Positions 36,986 to 44,605 of a stretch of DNA of 64,000 bases are shown in pieces. Position numbers and translations under genes: made by a program. The first letter of the stretch is position 1, and each line of letters opens with the position of its first letter. The DNA comes from Leifsonia sp. Leaf336 (lineage in GTDB: Bacteria; Actinomycetota; Actinomycetes; Actinomycetales; Microbacteriaceae). Where the stretch lies: positions 692,443 to 756,442 of the forward strand of contig NZ_LMOZ01000001.1 of NCBI RefSeq assembly GCF_001423695.1. Reading direction: 5' to 3'. The notes under the pieces are model-generated. The model had not been told where the DNA came from. It saw only the letters and a list, made by a program, of their open reading frames with translations, and made no database searches.

Positions 36986-37037
36986 ACCTGCCGTCACGGT
37001 CGGCGATTCCCCCGCCCGACAGACCGTGACGGCAGGT
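36986..37037 (+). terminator. 16-bp hairpin after the protease gene
   Basis: ACCTGCCGTCACGGTC (36986-37001) and its exact complement (37022-37037) enclose a 20-nt loop. It begins 30 bp after the protease stop and ends 91 bp before the MFS start, so it fits a terminator of the protease transcript. Confidence 0.65.
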
Positions 37038-37128
37038 CGCTGTGTTGCGCGCGGGTTCCTACCGGACTAGCATCGCAAAACCGACCAATTTATGGTTTTT
37101 TGATCTCGCTCGATGGGGACCCGATTCA

Positions 37129-38358
37129 ATGACCGACCAGCTCACCCGGGCGCCCTCCGCCGTGCGGGTCGTCCTCCGCAGCCCGCTCTACCGCGGTGCG
37201 ACGATCGCGCTGTTCCTTTCGGGTCTCGGGTTCTCGGCGGCCGCGCCGCAGATCGCGCGGTTCCTGGTCGACGACCTCGGCAGCTCGCTCACCACAGCAG
37301 GTCTCTACTACCTCACGAACCTGACCGCGCCGATCGCCGGCTACCTGATCGGGCGTCGCTCCGACCGGACCGGCCGCAGGCTCGGCCTGTTCCGGATCTG
37401 CGCGGCGGTCGGGTTCGTCGGCTGGCTCGCGATCGCCTTCTCCACCGAACTGTGGATGCCGTTCGTGATCAGCGCGGTCGTGCTCGGCTTCGCCGGCGCG
37501 GCGACCTCCCAGCTGTTCGCGGCGATCCACGACGAGCTCGCCGCCTCCCCGACGCCCGCCGCAGACGGCGTCGTGTCGATCGTGCGGATGGCGCTGACGT
37601 TCGGCTGGGTCATCGGCCCGGTCGCCGGCGCCTACCTCGCGGCGCAGGCCGGTGCACGGACGATGCTCGTCGCGACGGCGGTCTGCACGCTCGCTCAGAT
37701 CCTCCCGCTCGGGACTCTGCGCGAGCGGGTGGCGACTACGGCGCCGAACGGCGAACCTCACCACGACGGGCCCTCACCTGCGCATGTGCCGCTGCGGGCG
37801 ATGGCTGCGCTCCTGGCCTTCACCGGGCTCTACATCCTCGTCTACGCCGGAGAGCCCATCAAGTACGCGTACCTGCCGATCTACATGGACGCCCAATTGC
37901 ACTTGCCGGCGGCGCTCAGCGGCGCGATCATCGGCATCCAGCCGCTCGTGGAGCTCGCACTCATGCCCGTCGCGGTGGTCGTCGCGCGCCGAACCGGGAT
38001 GCTCCCGCTCATGGTCGTCGGCGCGCTGTTCGGCGTCGGCGCGAACGTGCTCTTCGCGACGACCGGAACCGCCGTCGGCCTGTTCCTCGGCCAGATCCTG
38101 ATGGGCGGCGTCTGGGGCGTCTTCGCCGGCCTCGGCATCATCGTGGCTCAGCGCCTCCTGCCGACCGCGATCGCCACGGCGTCCGCGATCTTCATCAGCG
38201 CTCCGGCCCTCAGCTCGGCGCTCGGAGGCCTCCTCGGCGGACTCGGGGCCGGCGCGGTGGGACTGCCGGCGGTCTTCGTGGTCCCTGCTGTGCTGGCGCT
38301 CGTCGCGGCGGCCGGCCTGCTCGTGCTGCAGCGGCGGGTAGGGGAGCGCCTCGCGTGA
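37129..38358 (+). CDS. MFS transporter (SET sugar-efflux-like)
   Basis: A 409-residue major facilitator protein with 12 helices in two halves separated by a hydrophilic loop (NGEPHHDGPSPAHVP). Motif A is seen as IGRRSDRTGRRLGLF between helices 2 and 3. The pattern FLVDDLGSSLTTAGLYYLTN and APIAGYLIG resembles SET-family sugar efflux proteins. Substrate unknown. ATG 37129 follows a promoter-like AT-rich stretch (TTTATGGTTTTTTGAT); start with MTDQLTRAPSA. Confidence 0.85.
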   Translation: MTDQLTRAPSAVRVVLRSPLYRGATIALFLSGLGFSAAAPQIARFLVDDLGSSLTTAGLYYLTNLTAPIAGYLIGRRSDRTGRRLGLFRICAAVGFVGWLAIAFSTELWMPFVISAVVLGFAGAATSQLFAAIHDELAASPTPAADGVVSIVRMALTFGWVIGPVAGAYLAAQAGARTMLVATAVCTLAQILPLGTLRERVATTAPNGEPHHDGPSPAHVPLRAMAALLAFTGLYILVYAGEPIKYAYLPIYMDAQLHLPAALSGAIIGIQPLVELALMPVAVVVARRTGMLPLMVVGALFGVGANVLFATTGTAVGLFLGQILMGGVWGVFAGLGIIVAQRLLPTAIATASAIFISAPALSSALGGLLGGLGAGAVGLPAVFVVPAVLALVAAAGLLVLQRRVGERLA

Positions 38359-38408
38359 AGGAGATGTCGTCAGACACGCACGACGAACTCCTCCCTCAGC
38401 GCTGAAAC

Positions 38409-38432
38409 AGGAGAAATCGAGGCATTTCTCCT
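38409..38432 (+). terminator. rho-independent terminator after the MFS gene
   Basis: AGGAGAAAT (38409-38417), loop CGAGGC, ATTTCTCCT (38424-38432), then TTCT. It lies 51 bp after the MFS stop and has a compact loop with a short T run. Confidence 0.65.
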
Positions 38433-38539
38433 TTCTGAGGACGGCGGCCGACGACACGACCGCTTCCGGCGCCTGAAGGAGCCGATCCCCGCTACAGTCA
38501 TGCCAGCCGCCTCCGATGCCGCGGCGAGGAGGAGACGCC

Positions 38540-38857
38540 ATGGACGACCCTGAGCTGCCCGCGTACCAGCAGCCGAGCCAGCCGATTCAACCGATCCCGC
38601 CAGGGCCGCCCGTACCGCCGCAGGCCCGGCCGCTGCCGTTCAGTCAGCAGGCCATCTGGGGTTTCGTGATCTCGTGCGTGAGCCTCTTCGTGTTCGGCTT
38701 CATCGGAGCGATCGGCGCCGTGATCTCCTCGCGTGGATTCCGGGCCGCGCGGCTCGGCCAGGCCCGCGGACGCGGTCTGGCCATCGCGGGCATGATCATC
38801 GGCACCGTCGGCTTCTTGTTCTACGCCATCATCTTCATCAGTTCGCACATGGGGTGA
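38540..38857 (+). CDS. DUF4190-domain small membrane protein
   Basis: A 105-residue protein with a Pro/Gln-rich cytosolic N-terminus (PAYQQPSQPIQPIPPGPPVP) and two membrane helices (AIWGFVISCVSLFVFGFIGA and GLAIAGMIIGTVGFLFYAII). The Gly-rich turn RGFRAARLGQARGRGLAIAG between them is the DUF4190 signature. Its function is unknown. ATG 38540 follows GGAGGAG, a strong ribosome-binding site. Confidence 0.85.
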   Translation: MDDPELPAYQQPSQPIQPIPPGPPVPPQARPLPFSQQAIWGFVISCVSLFVFGFIGAIGAVISSRGFRAARLGQARGRGLAIAGMIIGTVGFLFYAIIFISSHMG

Positions 38858-39105
38858 CGGGCGGCCGTCGTCGTGGTACTCGTCTCGTTCGAACGTGGGC
38901 GATCGATTCGCCGTCGACTCGGCCGGAGTCGATTACCGCAAAGATCGATGGGCGTGGCGATGACATGCGCGTCGTGCCGCGCAGCGAGCTGGTCCGCGGC
39001 ATCAAGCGAACGGTTCGAAGATTACGCCGGTCGGCACGTACAACTCGCGGAGGATTGCGGCGCACCTCCGGCTGGGTAGTCTCAGTCACCACGTGAGGAG
39101 AAACG

Positions 39106-39453
39106 ATGTCGAACTCGACGCACCGTTCGGCCGCGCAGCCGACGCTCGAGTCCACGCGCTCGCTTCGCCTTTGGATGTCAGTACTGCTCGTCGCTGTGAA
39201 CATCGCTGTGGGCGCGTTCTACGGCTTGTGGGCCGTTGCAGACGAGTGGGCGGTTGATCGTTCGGAGGCGACCCACGGTTTCGATCCGTCGATGCTTTTG
39301 CCGAATAGCGTCGGCCTGTGGATCGTCGCGAACGCCAGCCTCGTCTTGTTGATTGGTCTCGACGTAGCGTGGATCTGCCTGACGCTGAAGCTGCGAACGG
39401 TGCGCTCGGCGGCGCGAGCGCAGCGCGTCGTCAGACCGGGGGAGCAGCACTGA
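39106..39453 (+). CDS. hypothetical two-helix membrane protein
   Basis: A 115-residue protein not recognised. Two membrane helices (LWMSVLLVAVNIAVGAFYGL and LWIVANASLVLLIGLDVAWI) flank an extracytoplasmic loop with WAVDRSEATHGFDPS. The tail is Arg-rich. TGAGGAG lies 5 bp before ATG 39106. The stop shares a base with the start of the next gene (TGATG), so the two form a small operon. Codon use is less GC-biased than in core genes, which marks this as accessory DNA. Confidence 0.6.
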   Translation: MSNSTHRSAAQPTLESTRSLRLWMSVLLVAVNIAVGAFYGLWAVADEWAVDRSEATHGFDPSMLLPNSVGLWIVANASLVLLIGLDVAWICLTLKLRTVRSAARAQRVVRPGEQH

Positions 39454-39830
39454 TGGAATCCAAAGCAGGGGCCCGGTCCTCAACGCATCAGAGTCGACGC
39501 CGCATTACCGGTGGCGTGATTGTGGTCGCGATGATTCTGGTGGTAGTTCTCGGCCTTATTCTGCAGCCCTGGTGGGAAGGCTTCACGATCAAGGGTCTGA
39601 ATCTCACGGTCACGAACGACACCCACCATGCGATCACCTGGAAGTGCGGCACAGGCGATCGGGTCATGCAGCCAGGCGCGACAGATGTCTTGCGCTTTGC
39701 AATCCAGCCTGAGGATACAAGCGGCTGCGATTATGCGAACGGCGTGGAAATGTGTCTCAATGAATTCAAGCCCTACCCGAGTGGACACGTCACCGCGTCG
39801 TACGCGATCAGCCAATGGGCCTGTAAGTAG
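39453..39830 (+). CDS. hypothetical membrane-anchored protein
   Basis: A 125-residue protein not recognised. After a basic N-terminus, one helix (ITGGVIVVAMILVVVLGLIL) anchors an outer domain of about 80 residues with three or four cysteines (TWKCGTGDR, SGCDYANG, EMCLNEF, SQWACK) that may form two disulfides. It is translationally coupled to the gene upstream (TGATG). Confidence 0.6.
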   Translation: MESKAGARSSTHQSRRRITGGVIVVAMILVVVLGLILQPWWEGFTIKGLNLTVTNDTHHAITWKCGTGDRVMQPGATDVLRFAIQPEDTSGCDYANGVEMCLNEFKPYPSGHVTASYAISQWACK

Positions 39831-40079
39831 ACGCACTGATCTCGCGCGAGCCCACCCATCCACCGACACGGGCCCGGATCTGCTTTCGCGATGGCTTGCA
39901 TTCCATCCTTGGTCTCCTTGGTTCTGGTGTCTCATCATCGACCTCGTCTCTTGCCCATCTCGTCCGGGTCCTCGCGTCCGCTCGCCGCTCTCATTCCAGA
40001 GGATGATTTTGGCTCGAAACGCCAGCGCGCGCCCGGGCCGCCCATTAGCGTGAACCGAATCGTTCGGGATGGAGAACAC

Positions 40080-41486
40080 GTGCAGAGATCGTTGGGACAC
40101 GACCGGGCTGCCGGCCCGTCCTCCCGGGTGACGCCGCGCCATGCGCGATGGACTTTGGCGGTTCCCGCCGCCGTCGCGATTGTCGTCGCGACCCTCGCGG
40201 GATGCGCGAGTCTTCCGCTCGCACCAACACCGGCGGCGATCTCGGTCCTCTGGGACTCGAACAGTCCAGTCCCTTCAGGCGACAACGCGCGCAGTGCCAC
40301 GTTCAACGGCGTCGTGTGCCCACCTGACGGCGACTGCGTCGCATACGGAAGTGACACAGCTGCCGACGGGGGCTATCGACCGCTCCTTGTTGAGCGGCAC
40401 GGTGACAGCTGGGTGCCAGAAACTGCCCCTCTGCCCATCGGTACCGAACCAGCGAGCGATTCGCTATCCAACGTCGCGGCGGTCGACTGCGTTCGTCGCG
40501 CGTGCCTCGCGATCGCAGAGTTCCAGGACGCCAAGCACGTCTGGCATTTCTCCTCCACGGGATTCGATCATGAGTCCGGCCCTGCCGTCGAGATACCCAT
40601 CTCCGGCGCGGCCAAGACGGCGGACGAAGTGGCGTCCGGGCCGGACGAGCAAGGCGGCGTCGCGCTGTCCTGTTGGTCAGCCAGGGGCTGCATGGCGGCG
40701 GTCAGCATATGGTTCCAGACAGGTGGGTCCTTCGAGCGGGACGCGTTCGAGCTTGTCCGGTTTGACGGGGAGCGTTGGATGACGGTGCCGGGTCCCGAGC
40801 TCGGCCTCCCACCTGGCTACGGGTCGCAAGCGGTCCAGCTCCGTTGCACCTCGCCGGAATCGTGCGTGATCGTCGGCAGCGCCAGCAACGCGCTGGGCGA
40901 TTCGATGCACGCGTGGTCGGCCGTGTCGACAGGCGGTCGGTGGCGAGCGACGATGGAACCGGGGCTCTCGTCGTTCGACGATCTCTCGTGCATCGGCAAC
41001 GCCCCTTGCCAGGCGCTGGCTCAAAAGGACGAGGGCAATGCCCTGGTGACGCTCGGTTCGGATGGGTCGACTTCCGTCCGCGATCTCCCGAACGCGACTC
41101 GGTTCTATGCGTTGGGCTGTTCTTCGCAGCTCTGTGCATTCAGCGGAGCGGCGCCCGAGGACGGTGGTGGATACCTCGGCACGGGCACGCCATCGGGAGT
41201 ATCGACCACGAACGCGTATCCCGGCGATAGGCCCTTGATGCTCGGAAATCCTCAAACGGTCGCCTGCACGTCCGCGTCCTTTTGTGCGGCTGTGGGCGGA
41301 TACGAGGGCAACTCTACCGATGGCACTTCGTTTCCGTTGGTCGAGGTCTACGTAGACAACTCATGGAAGGCGACAGGTCCCGCACTTCCGCCCGGTATCA
41401 AAAGTGGAACGTTGAATGGCGTGGCCTGTCAGTCCGCCCAAGACTGCATAGCCATTGGGCAAGCGAACGGATACGTCAGGCCATGA
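40080..41486 (+). CDS. lipoprotein with eight paired-cysteine repeats
   Basis: A 468-residue exported lipoprotein. The signal helix ends LATLAGC-like in ATLAGC with Cys42. The mature part holds eight C-x(4-5)-C motifs at C80/C86, C137/C142, C198/C204, C256/C262, C304/C310, C347/C352, C396/C402 and C450/C456, 43-61 residues apart. Each has the form hxC-xx-xxxC-hAhG (for example AVACTSASFCAAVGG). The repeat suggests a beta-propeller-like surface protein with one disulfide per blade. Start GTG 40080 with GGAG 6 bp upstream is preferred; GTG 40050 is an alternative. Just outside the left attachment repeat. Confidence 0.7.
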   Translation: MQRSLGHDRAAGPSSRVTPRHARWTLAVPAAVAIVVATLAGCASLPLAPTPAAISVLWDSNSPVPSGDNARSATFNGVVCPPDGDCVAYGSDTAADGGYRPLLVERHGDSWVPETAPLPIGTEPASDSLSNVAAVDCVRRACLAIAEFQDAKHVWHFSSTGFDHESGPAVEIPISGAAKTADEVASGPDEQGGVALSCWSARGCMAAVSIWFQTGGSFERDAFELVRFDGERWMTVPGPELGLPPGYGSQAVQLRCTSPESCVIVGSASNALGDSMHAWSAVSTGGRWRATMEPGLSSFDDLSCIGNAPCQALAQKDEGNALVTLGSDGSTSVRDLPNATRFYALGCSSQLCAFSGAAPEDGGGYLGTGTPSGVSTTNAYPGDRPLMLGNPQTVACTSASFCAAVGGYEGNSTDGTSFPLVEVYVDNSWKATGPALPPGIKSGTLNGVACQSAQDCIAIGQANGYVRP

Positions 41487-41625
41487 TCCGCAGACCGACA
41501 AGCGCGGCATCGCTGCGAGCTGGCCGATCTCAGCAGGCCTCTTCGACAACGGCATAGATGCCGATGGAGACACGTTGAGCCGCTCTCCAGAAGTCGTGGG
41601 CAACGTGCGGGCAAATCCCGAACCC

Positions 41626-41684
41626 GTGATTCACTGAGTGGGACCCGTGGGGCTCGAACCCACGACCCGCGGATTAAAAGTCCG
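41626..41684. repeat. left attachment repeat with tRNA-Lys 3' fragment
   Basis: These 59 bp match 46675-46733 at 58 positions. The part 41639-41684 equals the 3' 46 nt of the tRNA-Lys gene (minus strand: anticodon stem to discriminator base), with one change in the acceptor stem (A at 41643, where the tRNA has C at 46692). Upstream tRNA sequence is absent after 41684, so this is a displaced tRNA end left by integration, not a working tRNA. Confidence 0.85.
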
Positions 41685-41721
41685 CTCGTGGCCCGCGCCA
41701 GGGGAGCGACGGGTCCGAAAA

Positions 41722-41747
41722 TCCGCGGAATTCCGCGGAATTCCGCG
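41722..41747. repeat. tandem palindromic repeat next to the attachment site
   Basis: The 10-bp unit TCCGCGGAAT occurs at 41722-41731 and 41732-41741, with a partial third TCCGCG at 41742-41747. CCGCGGAATTCCGCGG (41723-41738) is a perfect palindrome. It lies 38 bp from the left attachment repeat, where an excisionase or integrase accessory protein could bind. Confidence 0.5.
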
Positions 41748-41797
41748 CTTTTGGAGCGCATTGAGATCTCTATAACCTCAGGTGATCTCATACAGGT

Positions 41798-41815
41798 GTG
41801 GGCAAATTGTGGGCA
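41798..41815. repeat. paired GTGGGCA sites (possible integrase arm sites)
   Basis: GTGGGCA at 41798-41804 and 41809-41815 are 11 bp apart with AATT between. Related GCGGGCAAAT and GCAGGCAAAT words lie near both attachment repeats (41608-41616 and 46618-46626). This spacing is typical of arm-type binding sites of tyrosine integrases; the identification is inferred. Confidence 0.4.
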
Positions 41816-41856
41816 CGGATCGAACGGACAGGTGTCTTGCGTACTAACTTCGGGAC

Positions 41857-42144
41857 ATGGCACGAGACCTGACGGCAGAGATCGAGGCGATCATCGGTCT
41901 CGATGATCCGATCGGAATCGGCGGCCCGGACAATGTGGGGGAGTACACCCCGGAGGCGAGGGAGATCGCCGCAGAGCTCCTCGGAATCGAGTCCGAGCGA
42001 GGGCTGCAGGTGGCTATCCACGAGATCTTTCAATCGTGGTTCACTCCAGAGCTGGCCGGGTCGATCGAGCAATACGAGTCGATCGCTCGCCGGGTGTGGG
42101 CGCTTCGCAAGGAAGCCGATGAGCTCCTTTGGGCTGGCGTCTAG
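41857..42144 (+). CDS. hypothetical protein (DUF1871-like pattern)
   Basis: A 95-residue acidic protein. EIEAIIGLDDPIGIGGPDNV, EYTPEAREIAAELLG and QVAIHEIFQSWF with YESIARRVWALRKE recall the DUF1871 pattern (a DP-[LI]-G turn, a Tyr-Thr-x-E-x-x-E-I helix and a closing iA..i..l helix), but similarity is only by eye. Small acidic proteins of this type often sit near toxins as immunity proteins. It is the first gene after the left repeat. Confidence 0.55.
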   Translation: MARDLTAEIEAIIGLDDPIGIGGPDNVGEYTPEAREIAAELLGIESERGLQVAIHEIFQSWFTPELAGSIEQYESIARRVWALRKEADELLWAGV

Positions 42145-42267
42145 CGGCTCGCCGGCAGGCGTCGTCGACCGGATCATAGAAGACGATTCTCTTCGTCGAT
42201 GCGCCGCCGCGATATCCATCTTGCGGATGACTCGCCACGGCGCATGGTGCGCCTACCGTGATCCTCG

Positions 42268-42783
42268 ATGGACATCCCGGACGTAACGATTTCGAGCCGC
42301 ACGACTGCATTGCCTCGGCTTCGCGCGAAGTCGGTCTTGGCCGCATGGATCACCGCGGCGTGGGCTGTCGGCGTTGTCGCGGCGGGCGCGCAGACAGCGG
42401 CGCTGCTGGACGAGTCAACTGTCGGATCAGTAGACACCGCAACCGGGCTGCAACTCATCGCTTGGGGGCTTTGCGCTTTCACTGGGGCGTGCGGTGTGTC
42501 GCTCGGACTTGTCTCGACCGGGCCGTTCGTACGCTTCAGCTGTTGGTTCGCGGGCTCGCTCGTCGTCGCTTTGGCCATACCGGTGATCGCAGGCGTTGGC
42601 ATGGCAGAGTCGCCGCAGCCCAACAGCGATATCGGTGCCGCCATAGGCATTTTCGTTTTTGCCGCGCCCATCGCGATCATCTCTGTAGCGCCAGCGATCG
42701 GATTTGGCATTGGGATTGGTCTCGGTCGCGGACTTCGGCAGGCCTATTTTGCCTTGGCGGCCTCTCCTGAGCGAACTCGATGA
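42268..42783 (+). CDS. hypothetical membrane protein
   Basis: A 171-residue protein with four predicted helices (VLAAWITAAWAVGVVAAGAQ, LQLIAWGLCAFTGACGVSLG, FSCWFAGSLVVALAIPVIAG and IGIFVFAAPIAIISVAPAIG). I recognise no family. It lies alone inside the element; a clear ribosome-binding site is absent, so it could be weakly expressed. Confidence 0.5.
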   Translation: MDIPDVTISSRTTALPRLRAKSVLAAWITAAWAVGVVAAGAQTAALLDESTVGSVDTATGLQLIAWGLCAFTGACGVSLGLVSTGPFVRFSCWFAGSLVVALAIPVIAGVGMAESPQPNSDIGAAIGIFVFAAPIAIISVAPAIGFGIGIGLGRGLRQAYFALAASPERTR

Positions 42784-42867
42784 AGCTGGCGTCGCCAAAG
42801 TTTGCGGCCGGGTGGCAGGAAGCGGCAGGGAGAAAGGAACGGATCGCCCTCGACTGCCTGCGCCGGG

Positions 42868-43332
42868 TCACTGCTCGGCTTCGTCGTTTGGGTGACTGGC
42901 GAACCACCCGAAGCTGGCCCCGGTCTCGGCTTCGGCTTCGATCCGTTCGAAGCGACTTCTGTGCCATGCGCCCACTCGTGTAAACGCGGCTTCGGCAGCT
43001 TCGTTCGTAGTGGGCTTGTCGGACCTAACCCGGAGCTTTCGATCGCGCTGGTCGAAATACTCGACTTCGAAAGCTCGCCCCACTTCGACGGAGAGGCGCT
43101 CAGCAAGGCGACACCCTTCCTCTGCGTGATAGTTCTGATCTTCCCGTGACCGCCAGGTGAAGTCGGTATCCATCGTCTCGTAGTAGTGCGTTTCCCACGC
43201 TTCCATGGATTGGCGCAGCGTCGTGCTCACCCCCGATTCTTCATAGGAGAGGGGGCCAACGATGAACCAGATCACACTGTCGGCGTAGTCGGGAAATATC
43301 CGGATCAGGGAGAACTTGTCATCGCTTGCCAC
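42868..43332 (-). CDS. hypothetical protein
   Basis: A 154-residue soluble acidic protein with no recognised domain. It has normal amino-acid composition and a coherent pattern (FSLIRIFPDYADSVIWFIVG, GVSTTLRQSMEAWETHYYE, EEGCRLAERLSVEVGRAFEV), so it looks like a real gene. The shape recalls small orphan or immunity-type proteins found in genomic islands. It is upstream of nothing obvious, facing the toxin pair on the same strand. Confidence 0.6.
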   Translation of the reverse strand: MASDDKFSLIRIFPDYADSVIWFIVGPLSYEESGVSTTLRQSMEAWETHYYETMDTDFTWRSREDQNYHAEEGCRLAERLSVEVGRAFEVEYFDQRDRKLRVRSDKPTTNEAAEAAFTRVGAWHRSRFERIEAEAETGASFGWFASHPNDEAEQ

Positions 43333-43381
43333 AGTCGGAGCATAGAGGGCTCCGCGATTCGCGAGAAGCGCGAGCAGGCCG

Positions 43382-43648
43382 TCAGTAGTGGTAGCGCGCT
43401 TGCAGCACTACCACGTAGGCGTCGTCGACCAGATACACGAGCCGGTTGGCTTCGTCTATGCGTCGAGACCACGCCCCAGCCAGTGCATGTTTGAGCGGTT
43501 CCGGTTTGCCGACGCCCTCGAACGGGTCGCCGCGCAGGATGTCGTCGATCAGGAGGTTGATCCGCTTGAGCGTGCGCCGGTCCTGGCCCTGCCAGTAGAG
43601 GTAGTCCTCCCAGCCGCCGGCGGTCCAGGCGAGCTTGCGGTCACTCAC
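43382..43648 (-). CDS. yoeB: YoeB-family toxin (ribosome-dependent mRNA interferase)
   Basis: An 88-residue RelE-superfamily toxin that cuts mRNA at the ribosomal A site. KLAWTAGGWEDYLYWQGQDR at the start, DPFEGVGKPEPLKHALAGAW with the catalytic Glu, WSRRIDEANRLVY with the catalytic Arg and the terminal ARYHY with His87-Tyr88 match YoeB at every active-site position. The GTG start overlaps the antitoxin stop by 8 bp, so translation is coupled and the toxin is made only with its antitoxin. Confidence 0.95.
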   Translation of the reverse strand: MSDRKLAWTAGGWEDYLYWQGQDRRTLKRINLLIDDILRGDPFEGVGKPEPLKHALAGAWSRRIDEANRLVYLVDDAYVVVLQARYHY

Positions 43649-43889
43649 TGGTCAGGTCGTGCTCGGTGATGTCTCCCGAACGGGCGCTTTCGATGGCGTC
43701 GATGAGGCGGCGCGCGTTCTTGGGGGAGCGCAGGAGGTAGGTGGTCTCGAGCAGCGAGTCGTACTCGTCCTTCGACATCAGGACGGCCGAACCGCGCTTG
43801 GACGTGATCTCGACTTCGGTCTGGTCGAGGTTGACACGCTCGATGAGGCCGAAGAGGTCGGCGCGAGCCTCGCTTGCTGTGATGGCCAT
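43641..43889 (-). CDS. yefM: YefM-family antitoxin
   Basis: An 82-residue antitoxin of the Phd/YefM family. MAITASEARADLFGLIERVN is the DNA-binding N-terminal domain, VEITSKRGSAVLMSKDEYDS the dimer core, and the acidic C-terminus (SGDITEHDLTSE) the toxin-neutralising part. It binds its own promoter; a 7-bp-arm palindrome lies 11 bp upstream of the start. ATG 43889 follows GGAGGAAT, which favours it over an upstream in-frame ATG. Confidence 0.95.
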   Translation of the reverse strand: MAITASEARADLFGLIERVNLDQTEVEITSKRGSAVLMSKDEYDSLLETTYLLRSPKNARRLIDAIESARSGDITEHDLTSE

Positions 43890-43900
43890 GATTCCTCCAA

Positions 43901-43922
43901 GTGGTACAAGATATCGTACCAC
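43901..43922. promoter_or_regulatory. YefM/YoeB operator palindrome
   Basis: GTGGTAC (43901-43907) and GTACCAC (43916-43922) are perfect inverted arms around AAGATATC. The site sits 11 bp upstream of yefM, where the antitoxin and the toxin-antitoxin complex normally repress transcription. YefM operators typically hold a core TGTACA-like palindrome; this one differs in spacing. Confidence 0.65.
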
Positions 43923-44000
43923 CGATGCTCATTGACCCTTTCGGATCCAGTCGACGGTTCGGATGTGGTGCAGGGCAGAGGGGGTAGTAGCGTTCACATC

Positions 44001-44318
44001 GTGAGCGACCCGCATAAGTGGGACCGATGGGACCGGACTGTGGCGCGTCCGTTGATGAGGCGAAGCATCGCCAGCCTGATCGCACTACGGGTCTTTGCGG
44101 TCGCCCTCCTTACAGCGGCGTTCGCCGGCCTCCTGATCGCGGCGATCTCCTCGGAGAGGCAAAGCGCCTGGGCGCTCTTCGCCGTGGTTGCGGTGTTCTG
44201 GGTATTCGTCGTCGGGACTTACGCGTGGGTGGCCGTGTTGATCATGCGAGCACGGCGACTGCGGCGCCCGGGGGCGCTCAATACGCAGAGCGCCGACCCT
44301 CAGAATCGAACTGAGTAG
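44001..44318 (+). CDS. hypothetical two-helix membrane protein
   Basis: A 105-residue protein beginning at GTG 44001 (VSDPHKWDRWDRTVARPLMR). Two helices follow (LIALRVFAVALLTAAFAGLL and ALFAVVAVFWVFVVGTYAWV), then an Arg-rich tail. No family is recognised. The upstream frame extends antisense to yefM and is not credible as part of this gene. Confidence 0.5.
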   Translation: MSDPHKWDRWDRTVARPLMRRSIASLIALRVFAVALLTAAFAGLLIAAISSERQSAWALFAVVAVFWVFVVGTYAWVAVLIMRARRLRRPGALNTQSADPQNRTE

Positions 44319-44605
44319 CCCTGAATTCGCGGAGTTGGCCGTCGCTCTTGGCTCCCTTCTCCTTCCTTGGCATCTATCTCGCTTGGCCCTGGTCTCATCT
44401 ATCTCTCTCTGGCTTCTGTCTCCGTTGGGATTTGCTCTTGTTGGTTTCGGGTTACCTTTTCATTGCCTCGTCGCTCTCTACCGAAGCTTTGGCCCGGTTC
44501 GCTTCTCACCAGAGCGAAGCCAGCCATCGGCAGCTATTCCACCGAGCCCAGGCGCGCGGTCTTACGGTTTTGGAACCGTTTCCGGGCTTCGGACATTATC
44601 TGAAT

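Larger units (their letters stand above)
41487..41856. other. gene-free left boundary of the tRNA-Lys element
   Basis: Nothing codes here. It contains, in order, a 41-bp segment (41582-41622) that recurs at 46593-46633 with 36/41 identity, the 59-bp attachment repeat (41626-41684), a palindromic tandem repeat (41722-41747) and a GTGGGCA pair (41798-41815). This arrangement looks like a phage-type attachment region whose integrase gene is gone. Confidence 0.6.

Noticed and set aside
38858-39105. possible small gene between the DUF4190 gene and 39106
   Set aside because: Only short frames without a ribosome-binding site or recognisable pattern; I see nothing supported there. The same holds for 39831-40079.
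39891-40079. ATG 39891 as start of the cysteine-repeat lipoprotein
   Set aside because: It would put about 60 unrelated residues ahead of the signal peptide, while GTG 40080 has a ribosome-binding site and gives a normal lipoprotein start.
41639-41684. a second tRNA-Lys gene
   Set aside because: Only the 3' half is present, with no acceptor 5' half or D arm, so it is an integration scar.
41722-41747. a CRISPR-like array
   Set aside because: The unit is only 10 bp, there are no spacers, and no cas gene is near.
44348-44605. N-terminal extension of the island sigma factor with two hydrophobic segments
   Set aside because: Sigma factors lack such segments, and the hydrophobic residues follow from the pyrimidine skew.
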